NCBI RefSeq assembly: GCF_016803135.1
Contig: NZ_JAEVFE010000003.1
Span: 248,001-312,000, forward strand
DNA from: Altererythrobacter sp. C41
GTDB lineage: Bacteria > Pseudomonadota > Alphaproteobacteria > Sphingomonadales > Sphingomonadaceae
Reading direction: 5' to 3'
Length of the DNA stretch: 64,000 nucleotides
Shown here: piece after piece, positions 9,234 to 18,296 of the stretch
Layout of the letters: each line of letters opens with the position of its first letter
Numbering within the stretch: position 1 is the stretch's first letter
Translations under genes and position numbers: made by a program
The notes under the pieces: generated by a model
Seen by the model: only the letters and a program-made list of their open reading frames with translations
Database searches by the model: none
What the model was told of the DNA's origin: nothing

Positions 9234-10205
9234 TCAGATCTCGAAGCTGACCATCTTGGCCATGATGAAGCCGCCGATCGACATCCAGACGAGGCCGCCG
9301 AGTCCGGTGACGATCAGCCGGTCGTCCTCGAAGAAGCCGCCGATGTAGCCGGGGTTGATCCACCAGATCATGGCGAAGACGATGAACGGCAGCGCGCCGA
9401 CGATGTAGGCCGAGGCCTTGGATTCCGAGCTCATCGCACGGATCTTCAGCTTCATCTGCGCGCGCTTGCGCAGCACGTCGGCAAGGTTGCCGAGCGTCTC
9501 CGCGAGGTTGCCGCCGGTCTCCCGCTGAATCGCCAGCGCGATGCAGAAGAAGTTGAACTCGGGAATGCCGAGGCGGTCGGCGGTGTCCTGCAGCGCCTCT
9601 TCCATCGAGCGGCCGATCTTGATCCGCTCGACGACGCCCTTGAACTCGATCCCGACGGGGCCGGGAACTTCCTGCGCCACCACCTGCAGCGTCTCGGTCA
9701 CCGGCAGACCCGATCGCAGGCCGCGCACCAGCAGTTCGATCGCGTCGGGAAACCTGGCGTTGAAGGCGTTGGTTCGCTTCTTGATGAAGTGACCCACGGC
9801 GATATGGGGAATCCCCGCGCCGAGAAGCAGGCCGATGCCGAGCGAAAGAACCGCCGCGCCCGACCGGAGATACACGACCACCGCGACCGCAAGCGCGATC
9901 CCCAGCGACGCGTAGACGTACTGCGTGACGGTCCACTTCTTGCCCGTCCGGTCGAGCCGGAGTGCGAGCGCTTCCGTCCGCGATTCCGACCCTGCGACCT
10001 TGTGCATCCGGGGCTTGCGCGCGGCGATCGCCTTCTTGAGCTGCGATTCGACCTTGGTGTCGGTGCTCTCGGAATGGCGGTAGCGCAGCGCCTCGATACG
10101 CCGCTGCGCTTCCTTGGCGGCCGAAGGACCGGCCAGCAGCATGTAGCCGATGACCATGAGGCTCATCAGCCCGCAACCGACCAGCAGGAGCTGGATGATG
10201 TTCAT
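9234..10205 (-). CDS. tadB: Tad pilus inner-membrane platform protein TadB
   Basis: The 323-residue product is a T2SSF-domain protein with an N-terminal transmembrane helix (residues about 4-26), a second hydrophobic pair at 95-140, the T2SSF domain with FPDAIELLVRGLRSGLPV and an ETGGNLAETL motif, and a C-terminal membrane pair. I start at ATG 10205 (MNIIQLLLVG); the frame stays open to 10607, but that stretch is Arg/Ser-rich antisense-like sequence inside cpaE. In other genomes a CpaF/TadA ATPase gene normally lies just upstream. Here only 64 bp separate this gene from cpaE. Confidence 0.92.
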   Translation of the reverse strand: MNIIQLLLVGCGLMSLMVIGYMLLAGPSAAKEAQRRIEALRYRHSESTDTKVESQLKKAIAARKPRMHKVAGSESRTEALALRLDRTGKKWTVTQYVYASLGIALAVAVVVYLRSGAAVLSLGIGLLLGAGIPHIAVGHFIKKRTNAFNARFPDAIELLVRGLRSGLPVTETLQVVAQEVPGPVGIEFKGVVERIKIGRSMEEALQDTADRLGIPEFNFFCIALAIQRETGGNLAETLGNLADVLRKRAQMKLKIRAMSSESKASAYIVGALPFIVFAMIWWINPGYIGGFFEDDRLIVTGLGGLVWMSIGGFIMAKMVSFEI

Positions 10206-10269
10206 GCTCGTGTCCTGCCCTTCCTGGCTCGCGCCGCGGGCCTTGGCGCCGCGGCAAAATCGCGCACGG

Positions 10270-11544
10270 TCAGTCGGCCGCGGCCGCGACCTTCCTGTCC
10301 TTCTTCGCCAGCAGCGACTTGAAATCGAAGCTGCCGAGCAGCGACTTCTTCTCCGACGCGCCGTCCTCCAGCCCTTCGTCGCTTGCGCCGAGCACGCGCT
10401 CGGCCACCTGCCGTATGGCTGCGGCCGGCTTGCTGGCCGGGCTCGCGTCGACGAACGTCTGCCCCAGCTTGGCGGCATTGGCCGCCGTCTTGGCATCGTA
10501 AGGTACCGTGAAATCGATCTGGCGCTCGATCGACGCTTCGAAGTCGGCCTTGCTGATCTCGGCAATCGCCGTCTGTACCTTGTTCGCCACCACGATCGGC
10601 TGCGCATGCGCGGCGTTGGCTTTCAGCCACGAGAGAATGCGGATCGTGTCGCGCGCCGACGCGAGGGTCATCTCGGTGGCGAGCACCACGACGTTCACTT
10701 CCGCCAGCAGGTGGGGGAAGTTGATCAGCATGTTGCGCGGCAGGTCGATCACCGTCATCTCGAACGCCTGGCGGAACTCCTCCTCCAGTTGCACGAAGGC
10801 GGATCCGTCGGTCATCAGCGGGGCGCTGATCGGCGCTTCGGCCGAGAGGATCGCGAGATTGTCGTTCGCGCGGATCATCGCGCGCTCGATGAACAGGCCG
10901 TCGATGCGGCTCGGGTTGTCGATCGCGTCGGTCAGGCCTCGGCCGGGCTCGAGGTCGAGCGCCAGGGCGCCAGTGCCGAAATGCACGTCGAGATCGAGCA
11001 GCGCGGTCGGCAGCTTGTGATCGGTGCTGAACAGCCAGGCGAGCGATGTCGCCAGCGTCGAAGCGCCCACCCCGCCGCGCGTGCCGACGACGGCAGTCGA
11101 GATGTGCCGCTTGGCCGCCTCGGGATCGCTCGCGCGGGGGGCAGCGAACACTGCCTGCGCATGATTGAACGCATCGCGCAATTGCCCGGCAGACAGGGGC
11201 TTGAGCAGATAGTCATGAATGCCGCTCGCCAGAAGATCGCGATAGAGCCGCACGTCGTTGACCTGGCCAATCGCGATAACGACCGTACCCGGTTCGCAGA
11301 CCTCGGCCAGCGCGTTGATGTCGTTCAGCGGGTCGCCGCTTTCGGACAAGTCGACGAGCAGGATGTTCGGGCTCGCGGTGACCGAGAGCGACTGCACGGC
11401 GTTGCGAAGGCCGCCCTTGGCGCACTTCTCGGGCTGCCAGCCCATGTCGACGACCACCGGCCGCAGCACGTCGAGCGCAGCTTCGTCGCAGATGAAGGCG
11501 GCGAACGGATCGCGGTTTCCGCCGGCTTTCCAGGGGGCGTTCAT
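10270..11544 (-). CDS. cpaE: Pilus assembly protein CpaE/TadZ
   Basis: The 424-residue product has a receiver-like N-terminal domain (about residues 10-135, with ILLVDLSES and DYLLKPLSAG) and a ParA/MinD-type ATPase domain. The P-loop reads GTRGGVGAST (154-163): the signature Lys is Arg and the Walker lysine is Ala161, an atypical form as in several TadZ proteins, which may bind but not efficiently hydrolyse ATP. CpaE/TadZ places the pilus machine at the cell pole. ATG 11544 (MNAPWKAGG) is two bases from the cpaD stop codon. Confidence 0.92.
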   Translation of the reverse strand: MNAPWKAGGNRDPFAAFICDEAALDVLRPVVVDMGWQPEKCAKGGLRNAVQSLSVTASPNILLVDLSESGDPLNDINALAEVCEPGTVVIAIGQVNDVRLYRDLLASGIHDYLLKPLSAGQLRDAFNHAQAVFAAPRASDPEAAKRHISTAVVGTRGGVGASTLATSLAWLFSTDHKLPTALLDLDVHFGTGALALDLEPGRGLTDAIDNPSRIDGLFIERAMIRANDNLAILSAEAPISAPLMTDGSAFVQLEEEFRQAFEMTVIDLPRNMLINFPHLLAEVNVVVLATEMTLASARDTIRILSWLKANAAHAQPIVVANKVQTAIAEISKADFEASIERQIDFTVPYDAKTAANAAKLGQTFVDASPASKPAAAIRQVAERVLGASDEGLEDGASEKKSLLGSFDFKSLLAKKDRKVAAAAD

Positions 11545-11546
11545 GC

Positions 11547-12197
11547 TCAATTTCCTCCCTCGCTGGTGCTCGACGCGGTCAGGCCGCCTTCGCCCGTCGG
11601 TGCCTGTTCGCGGTAGCTGCTGATGGCTTTGCTCGAGCTCATGACGACGGTCTCGCCGGTGCCCTTCTGACCGCTGATCAGATCTTCGGGGTTGGCGATC
11701 ATTGCAGCCATGTTGCTGTTCACGGCGCACCCGTAGTTGGGCGAGGTCGCGTTGGTGTAGTTCATGTCCGATTTGGCCGACCAGTCTGGGCAGCCGGCGA
11801 CGTGCGCGCTCGACCGGGTGATTACGATGCGGGCACGCCCGGGCTCGACATAGCCGGCGGTCACCGGCGCGCCGTCACTGAGCAGGATGCCGCGGCGAGC
11901 GGCGAGTTCGGCAACCGCTTCGCGGGTCGCGCCGCTGCCTGCCGGATCGTCGATCGCGACCCGATCGCCGTAGCGAAGGTCCATCACCTCGAACCATTCG
12001 GAGACCCGCTGCTGTTCCGAGATCGGCAGGCCGTCGGCGTTCGCCTGGACGTCGAGCACGTAGTTGGTCCGTTCGACCACCGGCTGCTTCGTCGAATAGA
12101 GACTGCGGTTCTGCGGCATTCCGCCGCACGCCGCGAGCGACAGGCCGAGCGAGAGGGCGATCGCACCCGCCAGTTTGCGATTGATAGCCTTGGGCAT
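11547..12197 (-). CDS. cpaD: CpaD-family pilus assembly lipoprotein
   Basis: The 216-residue product has a lipoprotein signal ending in LAAC with C24 as the lipidated residue. The remainder, including the RIVITRSSAHVAGCPDWS segment and the closing NPEDLISGQ block, matches CpaD, an outer-membrane or periplasmic component of the Flp secretin complex. I prefer ATG 12197 (MPKAINRK) with AAAGGTGA upstream; an in-frame GTG at 12215 overlaps the cpaC stop. The gene lies between cpaC and cpaE, as in Caulobacter. Confidence 0.9.
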   Translation of the reverse strand: MPKAINRKLAGAIALSLGLSLAACGGMPQNRSLYSTKQPVVERTNYVLDVQANADGLPISEQQRVSEWFEVMDLRYGDRVAIDDPAGSGATREAVAELAARRGILLSDGAPVTAGYVEPGRARIVITRSSAHVAGCPDWSAKSDMNYTNATSPNYGCAVNSNMAAMIANPEDLISGQKGTGETVVMSSSKAISSYREQAPTGEGGLTASSTSEGGN

Positions 12198-12211
12198 CGT
12201 GATCACCTTTC

Positions 12212-13744
12212 TCACTTCAGGCTGAAACCGGGGGCGGCGCTGTCCGCGCGGCGGTCCTGACGGCTGCCGGATTGGGGCAGCACGGCCTGCGGATCGATCC
12301 GCGAGATATCCGGCTCCGGCGCCTCGCGCTCGACCGTGCTGGGGGCCGGACGGGCCTCACCGCTGACGCCGGCGTTTTCCTGGTAGCCCAGCAATTGCTC
12401 GATTTCGTTCGACCCGTGGAAGCCGTCGGTCGGGAGCTTGATGTCGTTCGCGTCGACCGGGTTCACCAGATAGGGCGTGACGACGATGACCAGCTCGGTT
12501 TCGCCCTTGCGGAACTGGCGCGAGCGAAACAGGTTGCCGAGGATCGGCACGTCGCCAAGTCCGGGGGCCTTGTCGATCGAATTCTGCGCACTGTTGCTCA
12601 TCAGGCCGGCGATCATGAAACTCTGGCCCGAGCCCAGCTCCACGGTGGTCTCGGCACGCCGAATGGTGAGCGCGGGAATCTGGAAATTGTCCATCATCAC
12701 TGCGCCCTGGCTCGACAGCTCGGAGACCTCCGGTCGCACACGGATCGAGATACGACCGTTTGCCAGGACCGTCGGCGTATAGGCGAGGCTGACGCCGAAC
12801 TTTCGGTATTCGATCGCGGTGGTGCCGAGACCTTGGCTGATCGGGATCGGAAACTCTCCGCCCGCGAGGAATTCCGCGGTCTCGCCGGAAAGCGCCGTGA
12901 GATTCGGTTGGGAAAGCGTGGTCAGCAGGCCGTTTCGTTCGGCGAGATCCAGCGCGCCCGCGAGATCGAGCCCCAGGAAACGCCCGAAGCCGGCGATGGT
13001 CGTGCCACCTTCCATGCCGGTCACGACGGACGAGCCCTCCGTGGCCTCCGTCACTCCCGTGAATACGCCGCCTCCGGGCGCATACTGCGGAAAGGGCGAG
13101 CGGCCTGTCGTCACACCGAACTTGAAGCCGTTCGTGCCATCGAAGCTGGCGAGATTGGCGCCGATCGCGCGAACCAGCGAGCGGCTCACCTCCGCGAAGC
13201 GGACCTGCAGGTTGACCTGCAGCGGCGTCGCCATCTTGAGACGGCTGATCACATTGGTTTCTTCGCCGACGAAAGCCTGGACGAGCCGCTCGGCCTCGGC
13301 AGCGTCTTCCGGAGCGGCAACGGTGCCGGTCAGCAGCACGGTGTTGGTGCCCATCGTCGCGACGGAAATCTCCGCCTCGGGCATGGCCAGCGCGAGCATC
13401 TGGGGAATGCTGTCGATGTTCGATCCGACGCGCACGTTGGCCGACCAGATGATGTCGCCCGCGGCGTTGCTGGCGTAGATCGTGGTCTCGCCGCCCGACT
13501 TGCCGAATACGAAGAGCTGGCGCTGCGACTTCACCTGGACGTCGGCGATCGCTTCGTTGGCGATGAACACGTCGGCCATGGAGCCGGGGACGTTGATCAG
13601 TTCGCCGCGGCCGATCGAGAGCACGATGCTCTGTGCGGGCGTGGAAATGGTTTGCGCATTGGCGACGTTCGCAGGCAGGCTCCCGATCGGGGCCAGCACG
13701 ACACCGGCAAACAGCGCGGTTGCGATAAGGCGGCGTTTCATCAT
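12212..13744 (-). CDS. cpaC: Outer-membrane secretin CpaC/RcpA
   Basis: The 510-residue product has a signal peptide (cleavage likely after ANA at residue 30), the pilus-secretin N-domain (SIVLSIGRGELINVPGSMADVFIANEAIADV), a BON-like segment, and the secretin domain with VPILGNLFRSRQFRKGETEL near residue 420. It forms the outer-membrane pore for Flp fibres. ATG 13744 of an ATG-ATG pair is chosen because GAGGGG lies five bases upstream; the frame is open further to 13804. The C-terminal 60 residues are Pro/Glu-rich and probably disordered. Confidence 0.93.
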   Translation of the reverse strand: MMKRRLIATALFAGVVLAPIGSLPANVANAQTISTPAQSIVLSIGRGELINVPGSMADVFIANEAIADVQVKSQRQLFVFGKSGGETTIYASNAAGDIIWSANVRVGSNIDSIPQMLALAMPEAEISVATMGTNTVLLTGTVAAPEDAAEAERLVQAFVGEETNVISRLKMATPLQVNLQVRFAEVSRSLVRAIGANLASFDGTNGFKFGVTTGRSPFPQYAPGGGVFTGVTEATEGSSVVTGMEGGTTIAGFGRFLGLDLAGALDLAERNGLLTTLSQPNLTALSGETAEFLAGGEFPIPISQGLGTTAIEYRKFGVSLAYTPTVLANGRISIRVRPEVSELSSQGAVMMDNFQIPALTIRRAETTVELGSGQSFMIAGLMSNSAQNSIDKAPGLGDVPILGNLFRSRQFRKGETELVIVVTPYLVNPVDANDIKLPTDGFHGSNEIEQLLGYQENAGVSGEARPAPSTVEREAPEPDISRIDPQAVLPQSGSRQDRRADSAAPGFSLK

Positions 13745-13805
13745 CTTGCCCCTCGGTTGCATGCCGCGGCTGCGGCAGGCGGAAAATGCGTGGATGCGGC
13801 GCATG

Positions 13806-14822
13806 TCAGTTCTTCCCGACCGGAACTTCGACCGTCGTCTTGCCGCGGGTGACGCGCACGCTCGGTCCGCTGCGGACGGGTGCGACTTCGCCCTCAGGCC
13901 CGGACCTGGGCATGTCCATCGAAGCGGGGCCGGACATTACGGGACGCGCCGGAGGCATCGACGAACGCTGGAAGCGCGAGACGTCGCCGCCCGTCACGAA
14001 AGACGAGCTGTGGTCGATCGGGCGAGCCATCGCCTGGCGCAGCAGCTTTTCTTCTTCCTCCGGCGTCGCATCGTCGGGGATCTTGATCTCGCCGGCCGCG
14101 ACGGCGCGCTCGAGTTCGGACTGGTTGTCGGCGATGGAGCGCAGCGAGAGGCTCAGCGTACCGATGGTCTGTGCCACGGCGACCTTTTCGGCGATCTTCG
14201 GCGTAACCTCGATGGTCACCGTCCGGAACGCGCGGACCACGGTCTGGCCGTCGACGATTTCCTGCGTGGTCGACTGGTCGGTCGCCAGCACCCGCAGGTT
14301 GCGCAGGATCGTTTCCGATGCCTTGAGCGACTGGCCCTCGTCACCCTTGACCGTCTGCGTCAGCACGAGGTCGACGCGGTCGCCCGGGAACACGAAGCCG
14401 GCCACGCCGGTCTGGGCCGAAACGGGCACCGTGACGGCACGCATGCCGGGGCCCAGCGCGGCGGCGAGGAAGCCGCTGTCGCCCGGCTTCACCAGCGAGC
14501 CCTGCGTGACCGGTTCGCCCGCCGTGATCGGCAGGCGCACCACGGTGCCGAGCAGCTTGGAAATGTCGGCTTCGCCGTCGATGAAATAGGCGTCCTGGAC
14601 GAGGTCCTCGGGCCACATCTGGAAGCCGAGCGCGTCGGCGGTGATGATCGTACCGGCCGGCAGCGCGCGCTGGGCGACCAGCACGCGCGGCCCCTCAGGC
14701 ACCGGCGGTGCGGCTTCGGCCTGGGGCGCAGCCGCCCCGGCAAACATGCTGCGGGCCGCCAGGGCCGTGCCGATCGCGATGACCAGCGCGCCGAGCAGCA
14801 GAACCAGCTTCTTCCTGTCCAT
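13806..14822 (-). CDS. cpaB: Flp pilus assembly protein CpaB/RcpC
   Basis: The 338-residue product has an N-terminal signal-anchor (residues 5-24) and an SAF domain (RVLVAQRALPAGTIITADAL) followed by the RcpC region (MRAVTVPVSAQTGVAGFVFPGDRVDL). CpaB/RcpC is a periplasmic component thought to act with the secretin. The C-terminal 70 residues are Pro/Ser/Arg-rich and low in predicted structure. It lies second in the tad operon, 84 bp from cpaA and 61 bp from cpaC. Confidence 0.92.
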   Translation of the reverse strand: MDRKKLVLLLGALVIAIGTALAARSMFAGAAAPQAEAAPPVPEGPRVLVAQRALPAGTIITADALGFQMWPEDLVQDAYFIDGEADISKLLGTVVRLPITAGEPVTQGSLVKPGDSGFLAAALGPGMRAVTVPVSAQTGVAGFVFPGDRVDLVLTQTVKGDEGQSLKASETILRNLRVLATDQSTTQEIVDGQTVVRAFRTVTIEVTPKIAEKVAVAQTIGTLSLSLRSIADNQSELERAVAAGEIKIPDDATPEEEEKLLRQAMARPIDHSSSFVTGGDVSRFQRSSMPPARPVMSGPASMDMPRSGPEGEVAPVRSGPSVRVTRGKTTVEVPVGKN

Positions 14823-14906
14823 GGCTTTTGAAGCCCCCTCGTCATGCCCAGCGAATTGCGGGCGAGTCCAGATTTCGTCCTAGAATCGAACTGGTTAAAA
14901 TGGAGT

Positions 14907-15398
14907 TCACCCCAATTTGGCAGCGGTTGCGGCTGCCGGGAGGTAATGGATGCCCAGGACCCAAAGGCCCCCTGCGGAGATTGCCACGCCATAGGGAACC
15001 GCGAGCCGATCGCGCTGACGCCGCATCACATGCCAGGCGCCGAGCACGATGGTCAGGAGCCCGCCTGCCAGCGCCATCACGATCAGCAGTTGCAGGAACA
15101 GGCCGGGCTCTATCCACAGCGCCAGAGCGGTCAGCAGCTTCACGTCGCCCCCGCCCATCATGCGCAGGGCGAAAAGGCCGGCGAGGACTGCGAAAGCCGC
15201 GAGCGCGACGCCGAGCTGGATCGCTACTCCGGGCCACAGCGAGACCCCGCTGGCCCACCAGAAAAGCGGTGCGCCCAGCGCGATCGCGCCGGTGAGCCAG
15301 TTGTCGATCTGCCGGCGGCGAAGATCGGTAAACGCCGCAACAAGCAGCGCGATTGCCAAGGCTACGAGCAGCCCGTAGTGGAAATAGCCGTCCGGCAT
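14907..15398 (-). CDS. cpaA: Prepilin peptidase CpaA/TadV
   Basis: The 163-residue product is a short type IV prepilin peptidase without the N-methylase domain. The catalytic aspartates are visible as D25 in FTDLRRRQI and D85 in GGGDVK, among about five or six membrane helices. It cleaves the leader of Flp-type pilins and pseudopilins at the inner membrane. It is the first gene of the operon, and no flp pilin gene lies upstream; the neighbouring gene is a divergent hydrolase. Confidence 0.93.
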   Translation of the reverse strand: MPDGYFHYGLLVALAIALLVAAFTDLRRRQIDNWLTGAIALGAPLFWWASGVSLWPGVAIQLGVALAAFAVLAGLFALRMMGGGDVKLLTALALWIEPGLFLQLLIVMALAGGLLTIVLGAWHVMRRQRDRLAVPYGVAISAGGLWVLGIHYLPAAATAAKLG

Positions 15399-15447
15399 CG
15401 AAACCCCCCGTGGTCCCCCGTCAGGCGCCGGTGCTACAGAAGATGGC

Positions 15448-15461
15448 TTACCAAAGGGTAA
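15448..15461. promoter_or_regulatory. Small palindrome in the cpaA / hydrolase divergent promoter region
   Basis: TTACC-AAAG-GGTAA lies midway between two divergent start codons (cpaA at 15398, hydrolase at 15490). It could be an operator, but this is only a symmetry observation; no regulator is known. Confidence 0.25.
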
Positions 15462-15489
15462 CCATCCGCAGGAGGGCGGCGTTAGCCAG

Positions 15490-16461
15490 GTGCAGGAAGC
15501 CGATGTGAACCGTGACGCGATCGACCGCCGCGCGATCCCTCCGCATGCGGTCGAGAGCCGCTGGATGGCGCCCGATCAGTACGCCATCCGCCGCATCGAC
15601 TGGCCGGGTCGTGCTGCTCAGCCGCGGGGCTCGATCCTGTTCCTGCCGGGTCGCGGCGACTGCTACGAGAAGTATCTCGAGACACTGGAGGAATGGCACC
15701 GCGCCGGCTGGCGCGTGACGGCGTCGGACTGGCGTGGGCAGGCGGGCTCGGGCAGGCTCGGCGCTGATGCGGTCACCGGTCACGTCGACGACTTCTCGCG
15801 CTGGGTGGACGATCTCGCGCATCTGTGGACCCGGTGGAAAGCGGAGACGCCCGGTCCCCATGTGCTGATCGGCCATTCGATGGGCGGCCACCTGGTGCTG
15901 CGCACGGTGGCGGAACAGCGCGCGGATCCCGATGCGGTGATCCTCTCGGCGCCGATGCTGGGCTTCTTCGGCAGCGTTCTACCAGTAAGCTGGATGCACC
16001 GGGTGGCGAAGGTGATGCTGCGCTTTGGCGACCCGGCGCGCCCGGCGTGGAAATGGAGCGAGAAACCCGGCGAGGTTCCGGCGAGCCGCGTGACTCTGCT
16101 CACCCACGATCCGGAGCGCTATCAGGACGAGCTCTGGTGGCGGGAGAAACGCCCCGAACTGGTCATGGGACCGGGAAGCTGGGGCTGGGTCGAGCGTGCC
16201 TACGGGTCGATGCGCCTGCTCTACGCGCCGGGCACGCTCGAGGCGATCCGCACGCCTGTGCTCCTGATCGGAACCACCAGCGACAGGCTGGTCGACATGA
16301 TCGCGATCGAGGCTGCTGCGCGGCGCCTGCCGAACGGCGAACTGCTCGCGTTCGGTGAGGAGGCGCGGCACGAAATCCTGCGCGAGGTCGATGCCGTGCG
16401 TGACCGCGCAATGAAGGCGATTGCCGACTTCCTCGACCGCGCCGCGCCGCCGAAAGCGTAG
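15490..16461 (+). CDS. Alpha/beta hydrolase, lysophospholipase/monoacylglycerol-lipase type
   Basis: The 323-residue product belongs to the Hydrolase_4 type of alpha/beta hydrolases. It has the nucleophile elbow GHSMGG with S130, a lid-like region with several Trp residues (residues 160-240), a likely acid in IGTTSDRLVD and a likely catalytic His in EARHEILRE. Such enzymes cleave lysophospholipids or monoacylglycerols. The start is GTG 15490; a second in-frame GTG at 15505 has a closer AGGA and could be used instead. No signal peptide is seen, so it is probably cytoplasmic. The FAD oxidoreductase gene follows eight bases later. Confidence 0.88.
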   Translation: MQEADVNRDAIDRRAIPPHAVESRWMAPDQYAIRRIDWPGRAAQPRGSILFLPGRGDCYEKYLETLEEWHRAGWRVTASDWRGQAGSGRLGADAVTGHVDDFSRWVDDLAHLWTRWKAETPGPHVLIGHSMGGHLVLRTVAEQRADPDAVILSAPMLGFFGSVLPVSWMHRVAKVMLRFGDPARPAWKWSEKPGEVPASRVTLLTHDPERYQDELWWREKRPELVMGPGSWGWVERAYGSMRLLYAPGTLEAIRTPVLLIGTTSDRLVDMIAIEAAARRLPNGELLAFGEEARHEILREVDAVRDRAMKAIADFLDRAAPPKA

Positions 16462-16468
16462 GTCGGAC

Positions 16469-17566
16469 TTGGCGGAACGGTTCGATATCGCGATCGTCGG
16501 CGCGGGTATGGCGGGGGCAAGCCTCGGCGCCGAACTCGCGCCACATGCCAGCGTGCTCGTGCTCGAGGCGGAGGACCAGCCCGGCTATCACGCAACGGGT
16601 CGCTCGGCCGCGTTCTGGGAGGAATGCTACGGCGGACCGGAAGTGGTGCCGCTTACCCTCGCATCGGGTTCGTATTTGCGCGACCACGGGTTCCTGCGGC
16701 GTCGCGGCGCTATCTACGTGGGACGCGGCAGCGATACGGCTGCGCTAGACGCCTTCCTCGCCCGGTTCAGTGCGCGAGGCGCGCATATCGAGCGGATCGA
16801 TCGCAAAGCTCTCGAGGAGCATGTTCCCGGCCTCCGCCCAGCCTGGACCGGCGGCGTGTGGGAGCCCGCCTGTTCCGACATCGACGTGGCCGGGCTGCAC
16901 GCGCACTATCTCGCCGCCTTCGCCCGCGCCGGAGGCACGCTGCGGACACACGCACGGGTCGAGCGTCTCGAACGCACCGCCGGTGGATGGTTGATCACGT
17001 CGGGAGGCGCTGCGTTCGAAGCAACGATCCTGGTGAATGCCGCAGGCGCATGGGCGGACGGCATCGCTGGAATGGCCGGGGTTCTGCCAGCGGGGATCTC
17101 GCCGATGCGGCGGACGGTGGTGCAACTCAGGGTCGACCGGCCGCCGCCGGGCGACATGCCGCTGGTACTGGACATCCACGGCGGCTTCTACTTCCGGCCG
17201 GAGAACGGCCGGCTCTGGCTCAGCCCGCAGGACGAGACGCCCTCCGCGCCGTGTGACGCCGCACCCGAGGAACTGACCGTCGCCCAAGCGGTGGACCGCC
17301 TGCAGCAGGTCGTGGACTGGCGAGTCGAGGCGGTCGAACGCAAGTGGGCGGGCCTGCGCAGCTTCGCGCCCGACCGGCGCCCCGTCTACGGTGTCGATCC
17401 GGCCGACCCCGCGTTCTTCTGGTTCGCCGGACAGGGCGGCTTCGGCATCCAGACCGCGCCCGCCGCGGCGCGCCTCGGCGCGCAACTGCTGCTCGGCAGG
17501 CCGCGCGACGGGATGACCGAAGGATTGAACCCGGCGCTTTACTCTCCGGCCCGGCTGAGCCGATAA
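16469..17566 (+). CDS. FAD-dependent oxidoreductase (DAO family)
   Basis: The roughly 365-residue product starts with a dinucleotide-binding fold, GAGMAGASLGAEL (GxGxxG at residues 11-16), and ends with the second FAD contact WFAGQGGFGIQTAPA. The overall layout matches the D-amino-acid oxidase/glycine oxidase (DAO) family, possibly a D-amino-acid dehydrogenase-like deaminase. I take TTG 16469, eight bases after the preceding stop and just behind GGTCGG; the in-frame TTG at 16421 lies inside the hydrolase gene. The substrate cannot be set from sequence. Confidence 0.87.
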   Translation: MAERFDIAIVGAGMAGASLGAELAPHASVLVLEAEDQPGYHATGRSAAFWEECYGGPEVVPLTLASGSYLRDHGFLRRRGAIYVGRGSDTAALDAFLARFSARGAHIERIDRKALEEHVPGLRPAWTGGVWEPACSDIDVAGLHAHYLAAFARAGGTLRTHARVERLERTAGGWLITSGGAAFEATILVNAAGAWADGIAGMAGVLPAGISPMRRTVVQLRVDRPPPGDMPLVLDIHGGFYFRPENGRLWLSPQDETPSAPCDAAPEELTVAQAVDRLQQVVDWRVEAVERKWAGLRSFAPDRRPVYGVDPADPAFFWFAGQGGFGIQTAPAAARLGAQLLLGRPRDGMTEGLNPALYSPARLSR

Positions 17567-17635
17567 AGCGCTGGCCATCCGCATATCATTTGTTAGTCTG
17601 CCGATGCTTCGCAATCGACAGGAGACGACGCACCC

Positions 17636-17812
17636 ATGGCTCATCACTTCAAGATCAAGAAGAACAAGGCCGGCGAGTTCGTGGCTTACTTCATGTACAA
17701 CTCGGAGGCGATCTTCTGGACGGAAGGTTACTCGAGCAAGGCCAGCGCGAAGAACGCCATCGAGTCGATCAAGAAGAACGGACCGGGCGCCGACACCGTC
17801 GACGAAAGCTGA
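17636..17812 (+). CDS. YegP-family (DUF1508) small protein
   Basis: A 58-residue ORF starts at ATG 17636 with ACAGGAGAC about eight bases upstream. The product has the DUF1508/YegP pattern: a short beta-strand start (HFKIKKNKAGEF), then GYSSKASAKNAIESIKKN, as in proteins described as UPF0339. The family forms small alpha/beta domains of unknown function, often single-copy or duplicated; this one has a single repeat. It sits between the FAD oxidoreductase gene and convergent rnhA. Confidence 0.9.
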   Translation: MAHHFKIKKNKAGEFVAYFMYNSEAIFWTEGYSSKASAKNAIESIKKNGPGADTVDES

Positions 17813-17827
17813 CTCAGGGGCTCGCGG

Positions 17828-18277
17828 TCAGGGAGTCATCTCGCGCGCGATCCGGTCGGCTTCGTCGCTCGCAAGACGGTCGACGCGTTCGTTCTCCGGG
17901 TGGCCCGAATGCCCCCTGACCCATTGCCACGTGATCTCGTGGCGGCCCGCGACTTCGATCAGCTCGTGCCACAGGTCCGCATTGCGGACCGGCTTCTTGC
18001 TGGCATTCTTCCAGCCACGCCGCTTCCATCCCTCGACCCATCTGGTGATGCCGTCGAGCACGTACTTGCTGTCCGAATAGAGCGTCACGCGGCAAGGCTC
18101 GGTCAGCGCCTGAAGCCCACGGATCGCGGCGGTCAGTTCCATGCGATTGTTGGTCGTGTCGCTCTCGGCGCCGGCCAGTTCCTTCTCGTGCCGTCCCATG
18201 CGCAGCAGAGCGGCCCAGCCGCCCGGACCGGGATTGCCCTTGCACGCCCCGTCGGTGAAGATCTCGACCTGCTTCAT
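17828..18277 (-). CDS. rnhA: Ribonuclease HI
   Basis: The 149-residue product is standard RNase HI length. Catalytic residues D9 ([15 protein letters not shown]), E47 (NRMELTA), D69 (YSDSKYV) and D133 (VDRLA), and the handle region [14 protein letters not shown] are all present. It degrades RNA in RNA-DNA hybrids in the cytoplasm. I start at ATG 18277 ([10 protein letters not shown]); the frame extends to 18337 into thrB. It lies 19 bp after thrB on the same strand, in the common alphaproteobacterial order ispH-thrB-rnhA. Confidence 0.96.
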   Translation of the reverse strand: MKQVEIFTDGACKGNPGPGGWAALLRMGRHEKELAGAESDTTNNRMELTAAIRGLQALTEPCRVTLYSDSKYVLDGITRWVEGWKRRGWKNASKKPVRNADLWHELIEVAGRHEITWQWVRGHSGHPENERVDRLASDEADRIAREMTP

Positions 18278-18296
18278 TGCCGTCGTTCGTGCCTCC

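Noticed and set aside
10206-10607. Upstream extension of the tadB frame
   Set aside because: It overlaps cpaE in an Arg/Ser-rich frame and does not encode a CpaF-like ATPase, so it does not fill the missing motor gene.
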